62,477 bases of DNA from Bacilli bacterium. GTDB lineage: Bacteria > Bacillota_I > Bacilli_A > RF39 > UBA660. The notes below the pieces were generated by a model that saw only the letters and a program-made list of their open reading frames with translations, searched no databases and was not told the origin of the DNA. Below, piece after piece: positions 19,025-27,388 of this stretch. The DNA lies in the NCBI GenBank assembly GCA_017441845.1, contig JAFRVB010000001.1, forward strand, positions 1-62,477, read 5' to 3'. Numbering within the stretch: the stretch's first letter is position 1; every line of letters starts with the position of its first letter. Position numbers and translations under genes: made by a program.

Positions 19025-20137
19025 AATTGGAAGTACTAATTGTGTTAAATCCTCTTTATCTTTAGATTTAATAATAATAGGTTTTATTTCTCCAATAAAA
19101 TGAATTTCCACATCTTCTGTTGAAAAACTTTTTAAAGCTTCCATCATATATTTAGCACTAAATGATATTTTAATATCTTTTTTGTTATTTTTAGTAATAT
19201 TCATCTTTTCTTCAACTTTACCAATTTCAGCAGAAGAACTCTTTAATGTTAAAACATCACCATTAGTCTCTAAATTAACTATATTTTTATCTTTATCACT
19301 AGTTAAAATACTAACTCTATCAATAACACTATAGAAATCTAATAAATTCATAGTAATATTCATAAAATCTTCTTTAGGTAATAAATTAGAAGTATTAGGA
19401 TAAGTACCATTAATTAATCTAGATTGGAATAATAAATTATCTAATTTAAATAATATTTTATTACTAAATATATTTAATTCTATTTGTTCATCTTCAGATG
19501 ATAATATCTTAGATAATTCAACAATATTATGACGAGGAACTACAATATTATAATTCTCTGAACTTTCTTTATCTAAAGTAATTACTTTTCTAGCTAAACG
19601 ATAAGAATCTGTAGCATTACATTCCATCATATTACCAGCTATATTGAAATTAATTCCAGTTAATACAGGTTTATTTTCTTCATTAGAAGCTGCAAAAGCT
19701 GTTTCATAAACTATATCTTTTAATAGATTACTACTTAAATAAACTTTATTTTTACTTTCTTCTAAATTAATAGTAGGATATTCTCTTTCACTAATACCAT
19801 TTAAATTAAATTCAGAATTTTCAGTACTAATAATTACTTTCAAATCATCAATAACTTCAAAATTAATAAATTCATCAGTTAACTTTCTAGCTATATCTAG
19901 TACATATCTACCTTGTATAATAATAGATCCTTCATCTTCAATAATAAATTCATCTTTTTTAGCATTAATTTTATTTTGAATAGTAATATCATTATCACTA
20001 GCAGTTAAAGTTAAAGATTTACCTTTTAAATCAAACTTTATTCCAGCAAGTACTGGTATTAAGTTCTTAGTAGATATAGCTTTACTAACTTTATTTAATC
20101 CCTCTAATAGTATTTCTCTTTTAATTTTAAATTTCAT
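19013..20137 (-). CDS. dnaN: DNA polymerase III beta sliding clamp
   Basis: Ring-shaped processivity clamp. Three repeated clamp domains of about 120 residues can be followed, with conserved segments such as TNLIPVLAGI-like (near 23), ENKPVLTGINF (near 155) and the C-terminal hydrophobic pocket ending TQLVLPIRTY. 374 residues. AGAAGG ribosome site. Downstream of dnaA, 123 bp apart, with DnaA boxes in the gap. Confidence 0.98.
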   Translation of the reverse strand: MKFKIKREILLEGLNKVSKAISTKNLIPVLAGIKFDLKGKSLTLTASDNDITIQNKINAKKDEFIIEDEGSIIIQGRYVLDIARKLTDEFINFEVIDDLKVIISTENSEFNLNGISEREYPTINLEESKNKVYLSSNLLKDIVYETAFAASNEENKPVLTGINFNIAGNMMECNATDSYRLARKVITLDKESSENYNIVVPRHNIVELSKILSSEDEQIELNIFSNKILFKLDNLLFQSRLINGTYPNTSNLLPKEDFMNITMNLLDFYSVIDRVSILTSDKDKNIVNLETNGDVLTLKSSSAEIGKVEEKMNITKNNKKDIKISFSAKYMMEALKSFSTEDVEIHFIGEIKPIIIKSKDKEDLTQLVLPIRTY

Positions 20138-20144
20138 ATATATA

Positions 20145-20250
20145 CCTTCTTTCTTATAAATATTATTAATATTATTAGTGTGGAAAATGTTAAAAATATC
20201 ATTTTCTATTATTATTCATATACTTTTTAATGTGGATATTTATTTAATAA
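20145..20250. promoter_or_regulatory. dnaA-dnaN intergenic DnaA boxes and AT-rich tract
   Basis: Two minus-strand DnaA boxes with one mismatch each to TTATCCACA: 20179-20187 (TTTTCCACA) and 20231-20239 (ATATCCACA). The AT-only tract 20156-20178, made of TAT/TAA/TAG-like triplets, touches the first box. This resembles the unwinding side of the bipartite Bacillus origin. Confidence 0.6.
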
Positions 20251-20260
20251 CTTTTTAGTT

Positions 20261-21649
20261 TTAAACAGATCCAATATCTTCTTTTAATTTATCTATAGTT
20301 TTAGCAAGTTCTGGATTAACTTTTATCTCTTTTTCTATCTTTTCTACTGAATGCATTACTGTAGTATGATCTTTACCTCCAAATTCTAATCCAATTTTAG
20401 GAAAAGATTCTTCAGTACAAGTTCTACATAAAAACATAGCAACTTGTCTTGGAAAAGATATATTAGAACTTCTCTTTTTACTTTTAATATCATCAACAGA
20501 TATTTGGAAATATTCTGATACTATTCTTTGAATTCTATGAATCTTATCATTATCCCCAACACCATTATTAACATATTCTGGTAAAGCTTCTATAGCGATA
20601 TCTAAAGTAATCTTCTTATCTTTAGTATTATTTAAGAACATAAATGCATAATAGATAAGTCTATTGATTGCACCTTCAAGTTCTCTAACACTAGGACCTA
20701 TATTAGAAGCCATATAATCGATAACTTCTTCAGGTATAGCATCAATAACACCTTCACCTTTAAGTTTTTTTATTAATATCTGCTTTCTAAGTTCAAAATC
20801 AGGTGGATAAATATTAGCAGTTAATCCCCAACAAAATCTAGTTCGCAATCGATCTTCTAATTTTTTAAAATCATCAGGAGATCTATCAGATGAGATTATT
20901 ATTTGTTTAGAATCATTATGTAGACTATTAAATGTATTAAAGAATTCATTTTGTGTTTTCGCAGCTGTCTCTAAATTTTGTATATCATCTATTATAAGAA
21001 CATCTATATTACGATATTTATTTTTAAAGAAATCTAAATAACTTAAATTAGTACCATCAGATCCTTTTCTCATAATACTCTTATAATCATCTATAAATTG
21101 ATCACAAGTAATATATAAAACTTTTTTATCAGAGTTTTCCACAATATAATTACCAATCGCATGCATTAAATGAGTTTTTCCTAAACCACTATCTCCATAT
21201 AAGAATAGAGGATTGTACATTGTTTTACCAGGATTCTCTGCGATAGATAAAGATGATGCATAAGCTAATTTATTACTATTACCGACAACAAAATTCTCAA
21301 AAGTATATCTGCTATTTAAATTAGAATGAATATACTCTTCACTACTAGTTTCTTTTTCTATCTTTTTCTCTTTTTCTTCCTCTTTTATCTTCTCTTCTTC
21401 AATTTCTTCTTGTAATAAGAATTCCACTTCATAATCATTTCCGGTTATTAAATTTAAATTTTTAGTGATTATGTCCATATATTGGTCTTGTAAGTGTTTT
21501 TTATGAATTGGCATAGGGACTATTACTACAGCTTCTCCATTATCTAATTTATATAGTTTAGTCTCTTCAAACCAGGTATCATAAGAAAGAGAAGATAGTT
21601 CTTCTTTAAGATTAGATAATAATTTGTTCCATACTACATCTACGTTCAA
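20261..21649 (-). CDS. dnaA: Chromosomal replication initiator DnaA
   Basis: AAA+ initiator that binds DnaA boxes and opens oriC. Domain I covers residues 1-75; a strongly acidic/lysine linker (about 80-105) forms domain II; domain III has Walker A GDSGLGKTH at 152-160 and Walker B IIDDIQNL; domain IV has the DNA-binding signature GGKDHTTVMHS near 425. 462 residues. Start is TTG at 21649 with a strong GGGGGAG eight bases upstream; the nearer ATG is out of frame. Confidence 0.98.
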   Translation of the reverse strand: MNVDVVWNKLLSNLKEELSSLSYDTWFEETKLYKLDNGEAVVIVPMPIHKKHLQDQYMDIITKNLNLITGNDYEVEFLLQEEIEEEKIKEEEKEKKIEKETSSEEYIHSNLNSRYTFENFVVGNSNKLAYASSLSIAENPGKTMYNPLFLYGDSGLGKTHLMHAIGNYIVENSDKKVLYITCDQFIDDYKSIMRKGSDGTNLSYLDFFKNKYRNIDVLIIDDIQNLETAAKTQNEFFNTFNSLHNDSKQIIISSDRSPDDFKKLEDRLRTRFCWGLTANIYPPDFELRKQILIKKLKGEGVIDAIPEEVIDYMASNIGPSVRELEGAINRLIYYAFMFLNNTKDKKITLDIAIEALPEYVNNGVGDNDKIHRIQRIVSEYFQISVDDIKSKKRSSNISFPRQVAMFLCRTCTEESFPKIGLEFGGKDHTTVMHSVEKIEKEIKVNPELAKTIDKLKEDIGSV

Positions 21650-21724
21650 AGTACCATCTCCCCCGCATAAAGATTTAAAACTTAAAAATACTATAACATA
21701 AAAGTTAAAAAAAAAAACAAAAAA

Positions 21725-21880
21725 TCACAAAAAATTTTTATTCACAAAATATCCACAAAATTATCAACAATTCAAAAGTTTGAAAAAAGTAAACAAATTG
21801 AGTTTTCCACAATTTCCACAAATTTTTACTTAACATTGTGAAAAAAGTTATCAACAACCCCTGTGGAAACTGTTAAAAAC
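21725..21880. other. oriC: Origin of replication (oriC), main DnaA-box cluster
   Basis: Between the divergent dnaA and rpmH genes lie at least seven near-consensus DnaA boxes: TTATTCACA 21738, ATATCCACA 21749, TTATCAACA 21761, TTTTCCACA 21803, ATTTCCACA 21812, TTATCAACA 21848, and on the minus strand GTTTCCACA 21862-21870. None is a perfect TTATCCACA. Poly-A tracts flank the cluster on the dnaA side (21707-21736). Gene direction switches here, as expected at an origin. Confidence 0.88.
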
Positions 21881-21889
21881 AAGAATTCA

Positions 21890-21919
21890 TTGACAAAATA
21901 AAGATTTTAAGATTATAAT
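21890..21919 (+). promoter_or_regulatory. rpmH promoter
   Basis: A perfect TTGACA at 21890-21895 and a perfect TATAAT at 21914-21919, 18 bp apart, 31 bases before the rpmH start. Confidence 0.88.
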
Positions 21920-21949
21920 AATGTAGATTTGTAACTGGAGGTGGAGTAG

Positions 21950-22072
21950 ATGAAAAGAACATATCAACCAAATAATCGTAAAAAATCAAAAAAGATGGGA
22001 TTTTTTGCACGTAAAAAAACAAATATATTAAACCGTCGTAGACGTAAGGGTCGTAAGAGACTTTGCAAATAA
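21950..22072 (+). CDS. rpmH: Ribosomal protein bL34
   Basis: Starts MKRTYQPNNRKKSK and ends with RRRRKGRKRL, the L34 signature. Only 40 residues, against about 44 in Bacillus: about four residues are missing between the GF-x-A-R segment and the RRRR stretch (the usual S-x-K-N-G-R loop). GGAGGTGGAG ribosome site. Directly at oriC and followed by rnpA as in nearly all bacteria. Confidence 0.95.
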   Translation: MKRTYQPNNRKKSKKMGFFARKKTNILNRRRRKGRKRLCK

Positions 22073-22073
22073 T

Positions 22074-22100
22074 ACTACTGCTATAAACAGTGGTTTTTTT
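22074..22100 (+). terminator. Hairpin with T-tract between rpmH and rnpA
   Basis: Stem ACTACTG/CAGTGGT with a 7-base loop and seven T. Probably a partial terminator that lowers rnpA expression relative to rpmH. Confidence 0.65.
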
Positions 22101-22120
22101 ACTAAAAAGGAGGGGATGAA

Positions 22121-22450
22121 ATGAGGAAATTATATATAGTTAAACATCAATATGATTTTGATAGAATAATCAAATTAAATAATTGTATTAAATCTGATTA
22201 CTTTGTTATCTATCAAGAAAATAATGATTTAAAATATGATTGTTTTGGAATCTCTGTAGGTAAAAAACTAGGTAATGCTGTTTATAGAAACAAAATGAAA
22301 AGAAAAATAAGATCTATAATAGATATTTATAGAAAAGACTATAATAATAAAAAAAATTATATTATAATATTAAGGAAGAAAGGAAAAGATATCTCTTTTG
22401 AAGAATTAAAAGAAGATTTAATTAATCTTTTCTTACAAATAAATAAATAG
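22121..22450 (+). CDS. rnpA: Ribonuclease P protein component
   Basis: Protein cofactor of RNase P for 5' maturation of tRNA. The family's RNR motif appears as GNAVYRNKMKRKIRSI near residue 60. 109 residues is typical. AAGGAGGGG ribosome site. It lies between rpmH and yidC. Confidence 0.95.
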   Translation: MRKLYIVKHQYDFDRIIKLNNCIKSDYFVIYQENNDLKYDCFGISVGKKLGNAVYRNKMKRKIRSIIDIYRKDYNNKKNYIIILRKKGKDISFEELKEDLINLFLQINK

Positions 22451-22463
22451 AAAGGCAAACAGT

Positions 22464-23402
22464 ATGAGTAAAAAGAAACATATAGGATTAAAATTAGTAT
22501 TAGTTTTATCAATTTTTCTCTTATTAACAGGATGTACTACTCAATTAAAAAATGATAAAGGAAAAGTTGTTAAAGATCCAACTACTGGTCAAACTCTAAC
22601 AAAGAATATATTATGTCAGCCAACAGAAAAAACTTCTGTTGATTTATATAATAAGAATAAAGTAAAAGTTGATAAATTACCTAAATGTGAAGATATGAAG
22701 ATTAATTCAGGTCATTATGAAGGTTTATGGAATTCATTCTTCGTTAAACCATTAGCATTTGCTTTAATAAAAATAGGAACAGTAGTTAAGAATTATGCTA
22801 TATCATTAATTATTATTACATTGATAATAAGAATGATTGTTTTCCCATTAACATTAAATATGGCAAGACAGGCAAAAGTAATGAAAGATGCTCAACCAGA
22901 ATTAACAAAACTACAAAAGAAATATGCTGGTAAAGAACAAACACAAGAAAATATGATGAAACAAAATCAAGAAATGATGGCAATTTATAAGAAATATAAT
23001 ATTAATCCAGCTCTAGGATGTATATTTGCTTTTATTCAATTACCATTATTCATAGCCTTTTTTGAAGCTATTCAAAGAACACCAGCAATCTATGAAGACT
23101 CTTTCTTAGGAATGCATCTAGGTACAACAGCATCTGTAGGTTTAAGTAGTGCAACATTCTATTCTTATTTAATATTAGTTATATTAATAGGAGTAACAAC
23201 ATATCTATCATTCAAGATGAATCAAACAGACATGAGCACTAACCCTACAATGAAATATATGCCAATTATGATGACAGTTATGATCATCTTTATGGGATTT
23301 GTAATGCCAGCAGGTTTAGGAATCTATTGGGTTACTTCAAATATATTTACTATAGTTCAAAATGCTATAGTTGGAAGGAGCAAGAAAGATGAACGAGCAT
23401 AA
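22464..23402 (+). CDS. yidC: Membrane protein insertase YidC (lipoprotein form)
   Basis: Inserts and folds membrane proteins with or without SecYEG. The N-terminus has a lipoprotein signal with lipobox LLTGC at residues 20-24, as in Gram-positive YidC1/SpoIIIJ. The five-helix core follows from about residue 90, including the IRMIVFPLTLNMARQAKVM segment with its conserved arginine and the cytosolic helical hairpin around 140-170. A loop of about 60 residues lies between the lipobox and the core. 312 residues. Overlaps jag by 14 bp. Confidence 0.95.
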   Translation: MSKKKHIGLKLVLVLSIFLLLTGCTTQLKNDKGKVVKDPTTGQTLTKNILCQPTEKTSVDLYNKNKVKVDKLPKCEDMKINSGHYEGLWNSFFVKPLAFALIKIGTVVKNYAISLIIITLIIRMIVFPLTLNMARQAKVMKDAQPELTKLQKKYAGKEQTQENMMKQNQEMMAIYKKYNINPALGCIFAFIQLPLFIAFFEAIQRTPAIYEDSFLGMHLGTTASVGLSSATFYSYLILVILIGVTTYLSFKMNQTDMSTNPTMKYMPIMMTVMIIFMGFVMPAGLGIYWVTSNIFTIVQNAIVGRSKKDERA

Positions 23403-24027
23403 ATATACAGGCAAAACTAAAGAAGAAGCAGTTCAAGCTGCTATAGAAGATCTACAAGAATTAGAAGAAAATCTAATCATAAGAGAATCTTCAGAACAAA
23501 AAGGTGGTTTATTTAAACAAAAGAAAGTAGAAATAACCGTAATAGAAAAAAGAGATGTTAATAAATATATAAAAGATTTTATTATTTCTACAATCAAAGA
23601 GCTAGGATTTACTGCTAACGTTGAAGTAAAAGTAAAAGAAAACGTACCTAATTATACAATCTTTTCTGATAATGATTCATTACTTATTGGTAAGACTGGT
23701 AAAAACTTATCAGCACTTACATTAGTAGTAAGAGAACATATTTCAAAGGTACTAGGAAAACCATATAGATTTGTAATTGATGTTTCTGATTACAAAGAAA
23801 AGAATGATTTAAGATTAGAAAGATTAGCTAGAAAGATTGCTAGAGATGTTAAATTCTCAAAAGTAGAAGCTAAATTAGATCCAATGAATTCTTATGAGAG
23901 AAGAGTAATTCATAATGCTCTAGGTAAGAACAAATATGTTACTACAGAATCTGAAGGAGAAGAACCAAATAGATATGTAGTAATCAAACCAAAAGAGATT
24001 AAAGAAGAAAAAGAAAAAGAAGATTAA
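23389..24027 (+). CDS. khpB: RNA-binding protein Jag/KhpB
   Basis: RNA-binding protein linked to cell division and elongation in streptococci, with KhpA as partner. Three parts: an N-terminal Jag domain (residues 1-50), a KH domain (LLIGKTGKNLSALTLVV near 100) and an R3H domain (SYERRVIHNAL near 165). I use the ATG at 23389, eight bases after GGAAGGAG, rather than the in-frame TTG at 23371. 212 residues. yidC-jag is a conserved pair. Confidence 0.95.
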   Translation: MNEHKYTGKTKEEAVQAAIEDLQELEENLIIRESSEQKGGLFKQKKVEITVIEKRDVNKYIKDFIISTIKELGFTANVEVKVKENVPNYTIFSDNDSLLIGKTGKNLSALTLVVREHISKVLGKPYRFVIDVSDYKEKNDLRLERLARKIARDVKFSKVEAKLDPMNSYERRVIHNALGKNKYVTTESEGEEPNRYVVIKPKEIKEEKEKED

Positions 24028-24046
24028 TTAACAATCTTCTTTTTTA
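24017..24046 (+). terminator. jag terminator
   Basis: Stem AAGAAGATT/AATCTTCTT with loop and T-run; the stem includes the last codons and stop of jag. Confidence 0.85.
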
Positions 24047-24330
24047 TTTATAGAAAAAAAGTACTTTAAAAAACATAAGTAAATTAAGGACAAAAACAAG
24101 GTTCTAAAAAAAGTCAAACATTTATTATAAATAAAGTGTAAAATTATGATTAAAAATTGTAAATCGAACAAAAAATATTTTCTCAAGGAAAATGTTTTTT
24201 TATAACACTTTTAGAAAAAGTAGAAAAAATTTTATAAAAAAAAATAAAAAAAGTGCTGTAAAAAACATTTAAAAAAATATCGTTTTGTAGTACGATAAAG
24301 TTGTAAGAGATACAAGAAGGAGAATAGGTT
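24047..24330 (+). promoter_or_regulatory. Long AT-rich leader of the nrdD operon with two inverted repeats
   Basis: About 280 bp with no gene. A near-perfect inverted repeat of about 22 bp (24190-24212 and 24249-24270: AAATGTTTTTT...CACTTTT and its reverse) surrounds a 36-base A/T-rich loop. A second, shorter repeat TATCGT/ACGATA lies at 24278-24297, about 30 bases before nrdD. Neither matches the NrdR box clearly. A GAAGGAG ribosome site precedes nrdD. Confidence 0.55.
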
Positions 24331-26607
24331 ATGGATAAAGATTTTTTTAATGAAATCGTAGTAGTTAAGCGTAGTGGTCAGCGAGTTAATTTCAATGACA
24401 CTAAGATAGCTATAGCGATCAAGAAAGGGTTCGATAGTGTATACGAAGACTATGACGAAAACAAAGTTAATGCCGTAAAAGAAAAAGTTGTTGAAGACAT
24501 AGAAAAAGAATATCAAGATCGTAAGACAATTGGAGTTGAAGATATTCAAGATATAATCGAAAAGAATTTAAAAAAATTACATTATGATGAAGTATACGAA
24601 TCATATAAAGGATATCGTGAGAGAAGATCAGCTTCTCGTGAAGCTTTCGTAGAAAAGCAACAACATAAATTTGTTAAAGCAATTGAATCACTTGGTTTAA
24701 AATCCGCTGCCGAAGAGAATGCCAAGAGAGAAAATGCTAACGTTGATGGAGATGGACCAATGGGTACAATGTTACACTTTGGATCAACTATCTCAAAAGA
24801 ATTTGCTAAAGCTTATTTAATGGATAATAAGTATGCTAGAGCTCATGATGAAGGAGTAATTCATATTCATGACTTAGATTTCTGGGCTATGGGTACAACA
24901 ACATGTACTCAAATAGATATCGATAAATTATTTGAACATGGTTTTTCAACAGGACATGGATATCTAAGAACACCAAATTCAATTGGTTCATATTCAGCAC
25001 TTGCTGCTATCGCAATTCAAGCTAATCAAAATGAACAACACGGTGGACAAAGTATTCCAGCCTTTGATTATTATATGGCTCCAGGAGTATTAAAAACATT
25101 CAGAAAAGAATTTAAACAAGAATTATCAGAATTATTAGATTTTGAGGGAATAAAGAATTTAGTTAATTTTGATAAGATACTTGATATTATTAATAATCTA
25201 AAAAGTATAGAATTTGATTTTAAAATCTTTAAAGATGAAATTAAAGAAAGTAAAAAAGTAGAAGAAATATTCAAAACAGCTTATGAAAATGCCATAACAA
25301 AAACAGATAGAGCAACATTCCAAGCAATGGAAGCTTTTATCCACAATCTAAATACAATGCATTCAAGAGCAGGAGCTCAAGTACCATTTTCATCAGTAAA
25401 CTTTGGTACTGATACATCTCCTGAAGGAAGAATGGTTATTAAAAATTATTTATTAGCTACTGATGAAGGATTAGGACATGGAGAAACTCCAATATTCCCA
25501 ATCTCAATCTTCAAAGTAAAAGAAGGAGTTAATTATAATAAGAAAGATCCTAGTTATGATTTATTCAGACTAGCATGTAAGGTAAGTGCTAAAAGATTAT
25601 TCCCTAATTTCTCATTCTTAGATTCAAGCTTTAATAAAGCTTTCTATGAAAAAGGAAATTTCCAAACAGAAGTAGGGTATATGGGATGTCGTACAAGAGT
25701 GCTTGCTAATGTTTGTGGACCATCAGTAACTCCAGGAAGAGGAAACTTGAGTTTTACTTCAATAAACTTACCAAGAATTGGATTAAAACATGGTATTGCT
25801 CTAGGAGAGAGAAAGAAAGCAGACATGAAAGGTTTCTATGAAGAATTAGATGAAGTTATGGAATTAGTAAAAGGACAATTACTACAAAGATTTGATTGTC
25901 AATGTTCTAAATCAATAGCTAACTTCAAATTCTTATTAGGAGCACATGTTTGGTTAAATAGTGAAAACCTGACACCAACTAGTAGAATTAGAACAGTTCT
26001 AAAACACGGAACTTTATCAATAGGATTCATAGGTTTAGCTGAAACACTAAAATCATTAATAGGTGAACACCATGGAGAAAGTGATGAAGCTCAAAAGTTA
26101 GGTTTAGAAATAGTTAAACATATGAGAGCTAAATGTGATGAATTTACTAAAGAATATAATTTAAACTTCACATGTTTAGCTACACCAGCTGAAGGTTTAT
26201 CTGGAAGATTCGTAGGTATGGATAGATCAATCTATGGAAAGATCAAAGGTATTACTGATAAAGAATACTATACAAATTCATTCCACGTACCTGTTTATTA
26301 TAAGACTTCAGTAAAACACAAATTAGAAATTGAAGGACCATATCATAGTCTAACTAACGCAGGACACATTTCATACGTTGAGTTAGATGGAGATACTGTT
26401 AATAACGTAGATGCTTTCGAGAAAGTAGTAAGAATCATGCATGATAATGATATCGGATATGGCGCAATCAACCATCCAGTAGATAGAGATCCTGTCTGTG
26501 GATTCGTTGGAGTAATTAAAGATGTATGCCCTAAATGTGGAAGAAAAAATGGAGAGGGTATATCAATGGAGAAAATAAACAGTGATGATTATTGCTGTTA
26601 TAAATAA
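24331..26607 (+). CDS. nrdD: Anaerobic ribonucleoside-triphosphate reductase, catalytic part lacking its glycyl-radical domain
   Basis: Reduces ribonucleotides to deoxyribonucleotides without oxygen. An ATP-cone regulatory domain (residues about 5-95) is followed by the ten-stranded barrel with TTTCTQIDID (Cys192) and MGCRTRV (Cys453), the family's active-site cysteine regions. The zinc-finger cysteines begin (Cys723, Cys733, Cys736) and the protein ends at Lys758 just after Cys755-Cys756. The glycyl-radical segment that should follow in the same chain is missing; it is encoded by the next gene, in another frame with its own ribosome site. 758 residues instead of about 780-800 for ATP-cone-bearing relatives. 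Confidence 0.95.
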   Translation: MDKDFFNEIVVVKRSGQRVNFNDTKIAIAIKKGFDSVYEDYDENKVNAVKEKVVEDIEKEYQDRKTIGVEDIQDIIEKNLKKLHYDEVYESYKGYRERRSASREAFVEKQQHKFVKAIESLGLKSAAEENAKRENANVDGDGPMGTMLHFGSTISKEFAKAYLMDNKYARAHDEGVIHIHDLDFWAMGTTTCTQIDIDKLFEHGFSTGHGYLRTPNSIGSYSALAAIAIQANQNEQHGGQSIPAFDYYMAPGVLKTFRKEFKQELSELLDFEGIKNLVNFDKILDIINNLKSIEFDFKIFKDEIKESKKVEEIFKTAYENAITKTDRATFQAMEAFIHNLNTMHSRAGAQVPFSSVNFGTDTSPEGRMVIKNYLLATDEGLGHGETPIFPISIFKVKEGVNYNKKDPSYDLFRLACKVSAKRLFPNFSFLDSSFNKAFYEKGNFQTEVGYMGCRTRVLANVCGPSVTPGRGNLSFTSINLPRIGLKHGIALGERKKADMKGFYEELDEVMELVKGQLLQRFDCQCSKSIANFKFLLGAHVWLNSENLTPTSRIRTVLKHGTLSIGFIGLAETLKSLIGEHHGESDEAQKLGLEIVKHMRAKCDEFTKEYNLNFTCLATPAEGLSGRFVGMDRSIYGKIKGITDKEYYTNSFHVPVYYKTSVKHKLEIEGPYHSLTNAGHISYVELDGDTVNNVDAFEKVVRIMHDNDIGYGAINHPVDRDPVCGFVGVIKDVCPKCGRKNGEGISMEKINSDDYCCYK

Positions 26608-26636
26608 AAAAGATTTAAGGAAGAGAGGTAAATAAA

Positions 26637-26792
26637 ATGGAAAGAGAAAATAAGAGAACTAAAGTTGTAGGAGAAGGAGTAGAATTCGAAAGAATCAGAA
26701 GAATTACAGGATATTTAGTAGGAACTTTAGATAGATTCAATAATGCTAAGAAAGCAGAAGTTAACGATAGAGTAAAACATGCCACAAAGTAA
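26637..26792 (+). CDS. Separate glycyl-radical domain of the anaerobic ribonucleotide reductase (51 residues)
   Basis: This small gene encodes what is normally the C-terminal tail of NrdD: FERIRRITGYLVGTLDRFNN (residues 17-36) with the radical glycine at position 25, then AEVNDRVKH. It starts 29 bp after the nrdD stop, in a different frame, with AGAGAGG eight bases before the ATG, and overlaps nrdG by 14 bp. Both the nrdD frame (26605) and the frame of this gene (26616) have stops in the gap, so no simple frameshift joins them. Inference: the peptide docks onto NrdD, is activated by NrdG and supplies the radical in trans, much as GrcA/YfiD does for pyruvate formate-lyase. Confidence 0.88.
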   Translation: MERENKRTKVVGEGVEFERIRRITGYLVGTLDRFNNAKKAEVNDRVKHATK

Positions 26793-27348
26793 GCATACTA
26801 TCAGATTGGCTGCCGACTTGCAATCAGATAGTATCGTAGATGGACCTGGTTTAAGAACAGTAATTTGGACTCAGGGTTGCTCTCATCACTGCCGAGGATG
26901 CCAAAATCCCCAAACTTGGGATTTTGAAGGAGGGGGAGAAGTACCCATTGATATGGTACTTGAAGCCATCGATGAATTAGAATATCAAGATGGTATAACC
27001 TTCAGTGGAGGAGATCCAATGTTTCAACCAGAAGCCTGTACTGAAATAGCTAAATATTGTAAAGAAAAAGGTTATAATATTTGGGTATATACAGGATATA
27101 CTTATGAAGAGTTAATTAAAATGTCTAAAGAAAAACCAATATATAAGAAATTTTTATCTTATATAGATGTATTAGTAGATGGAAAATTTGTCTTAAAGAA
27201 AAAAGATTTAAATACCTTATTTAGAGGATCTACTAATCAGAGACTTATAGACATGCCAAAGACGTTATCTTCAGATGAAATAGTATTATTTGATGAATCT
27301 GAGTACTTGCAAGAAGATAAATTTAAAAGAGAAAAAACATACGTATAA
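26779..27348 (+). CDS. nrdG: Anaerobic ribonucleotide reductase activating enzyme NrdG
   Basis: A radical SAM enzyme that creates the glycyl radical on NrdD. The iron-sulfur motif CX3CX2C is at Cys34, Cys38, Cys41 (QGCSHHCRGCQNP), after DGPGLRTVIW; the SAM-binding FSGGDPMF follows near residue 73. 189 residues is somewhat longer than E. coli NrdG (about 154) because of extra N- and C-terminal residues. Overlap with the glycyl-radical gene suggests coupled translation. Confidence 0.96.
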   Translation: MPQSKHTIRLAADLQSDSIVDGPGLRTVIWTQGCSHHCRGCQNPQTWDFEGGGEVPIDMVLEAIDELEYQDGITFSGGDPMFQPEACTEIAKYCKEKGYNIWVYTGYTYEELIKMSKEKPIYKKFLSYIDVLVDGKFVLKKKDLNTLFRGSTNQRLIDMPKTLSSDEIVLFDESEYLQEDKFKREKTYV

Positions 27349-27370
27349 GGGTATCGCATGATACTCTTTT
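27348..27370 (+). terminator. Weak terminator after nrdG
   Basis: Stem AGGGTATC/GATACTCT (one G-T pair), loop GCAT and four T. Probably partial, letting some transcription into the formate-channel gene. Confidence 0.55.
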
Positions 27371-27388
27371 AAAGTTAAGAGGTGTATT

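Noticed and set aside
24232..24549. Minus-strand frame of 105 codons opposite the start of nrdD
   Set aside because: Low-complexity phenylalanine-rich product from an AT-rich leader and the antisense of nrdD; no ribosome site.
26600..26640. Programmed frameshift joining nrdD to the glycyl-radical peptide
   Set aside because: Both frames have stops in the gap (26605 and 26616) and there is no overlap in which ribosomes could shift; the small gene has its own ribosome site.
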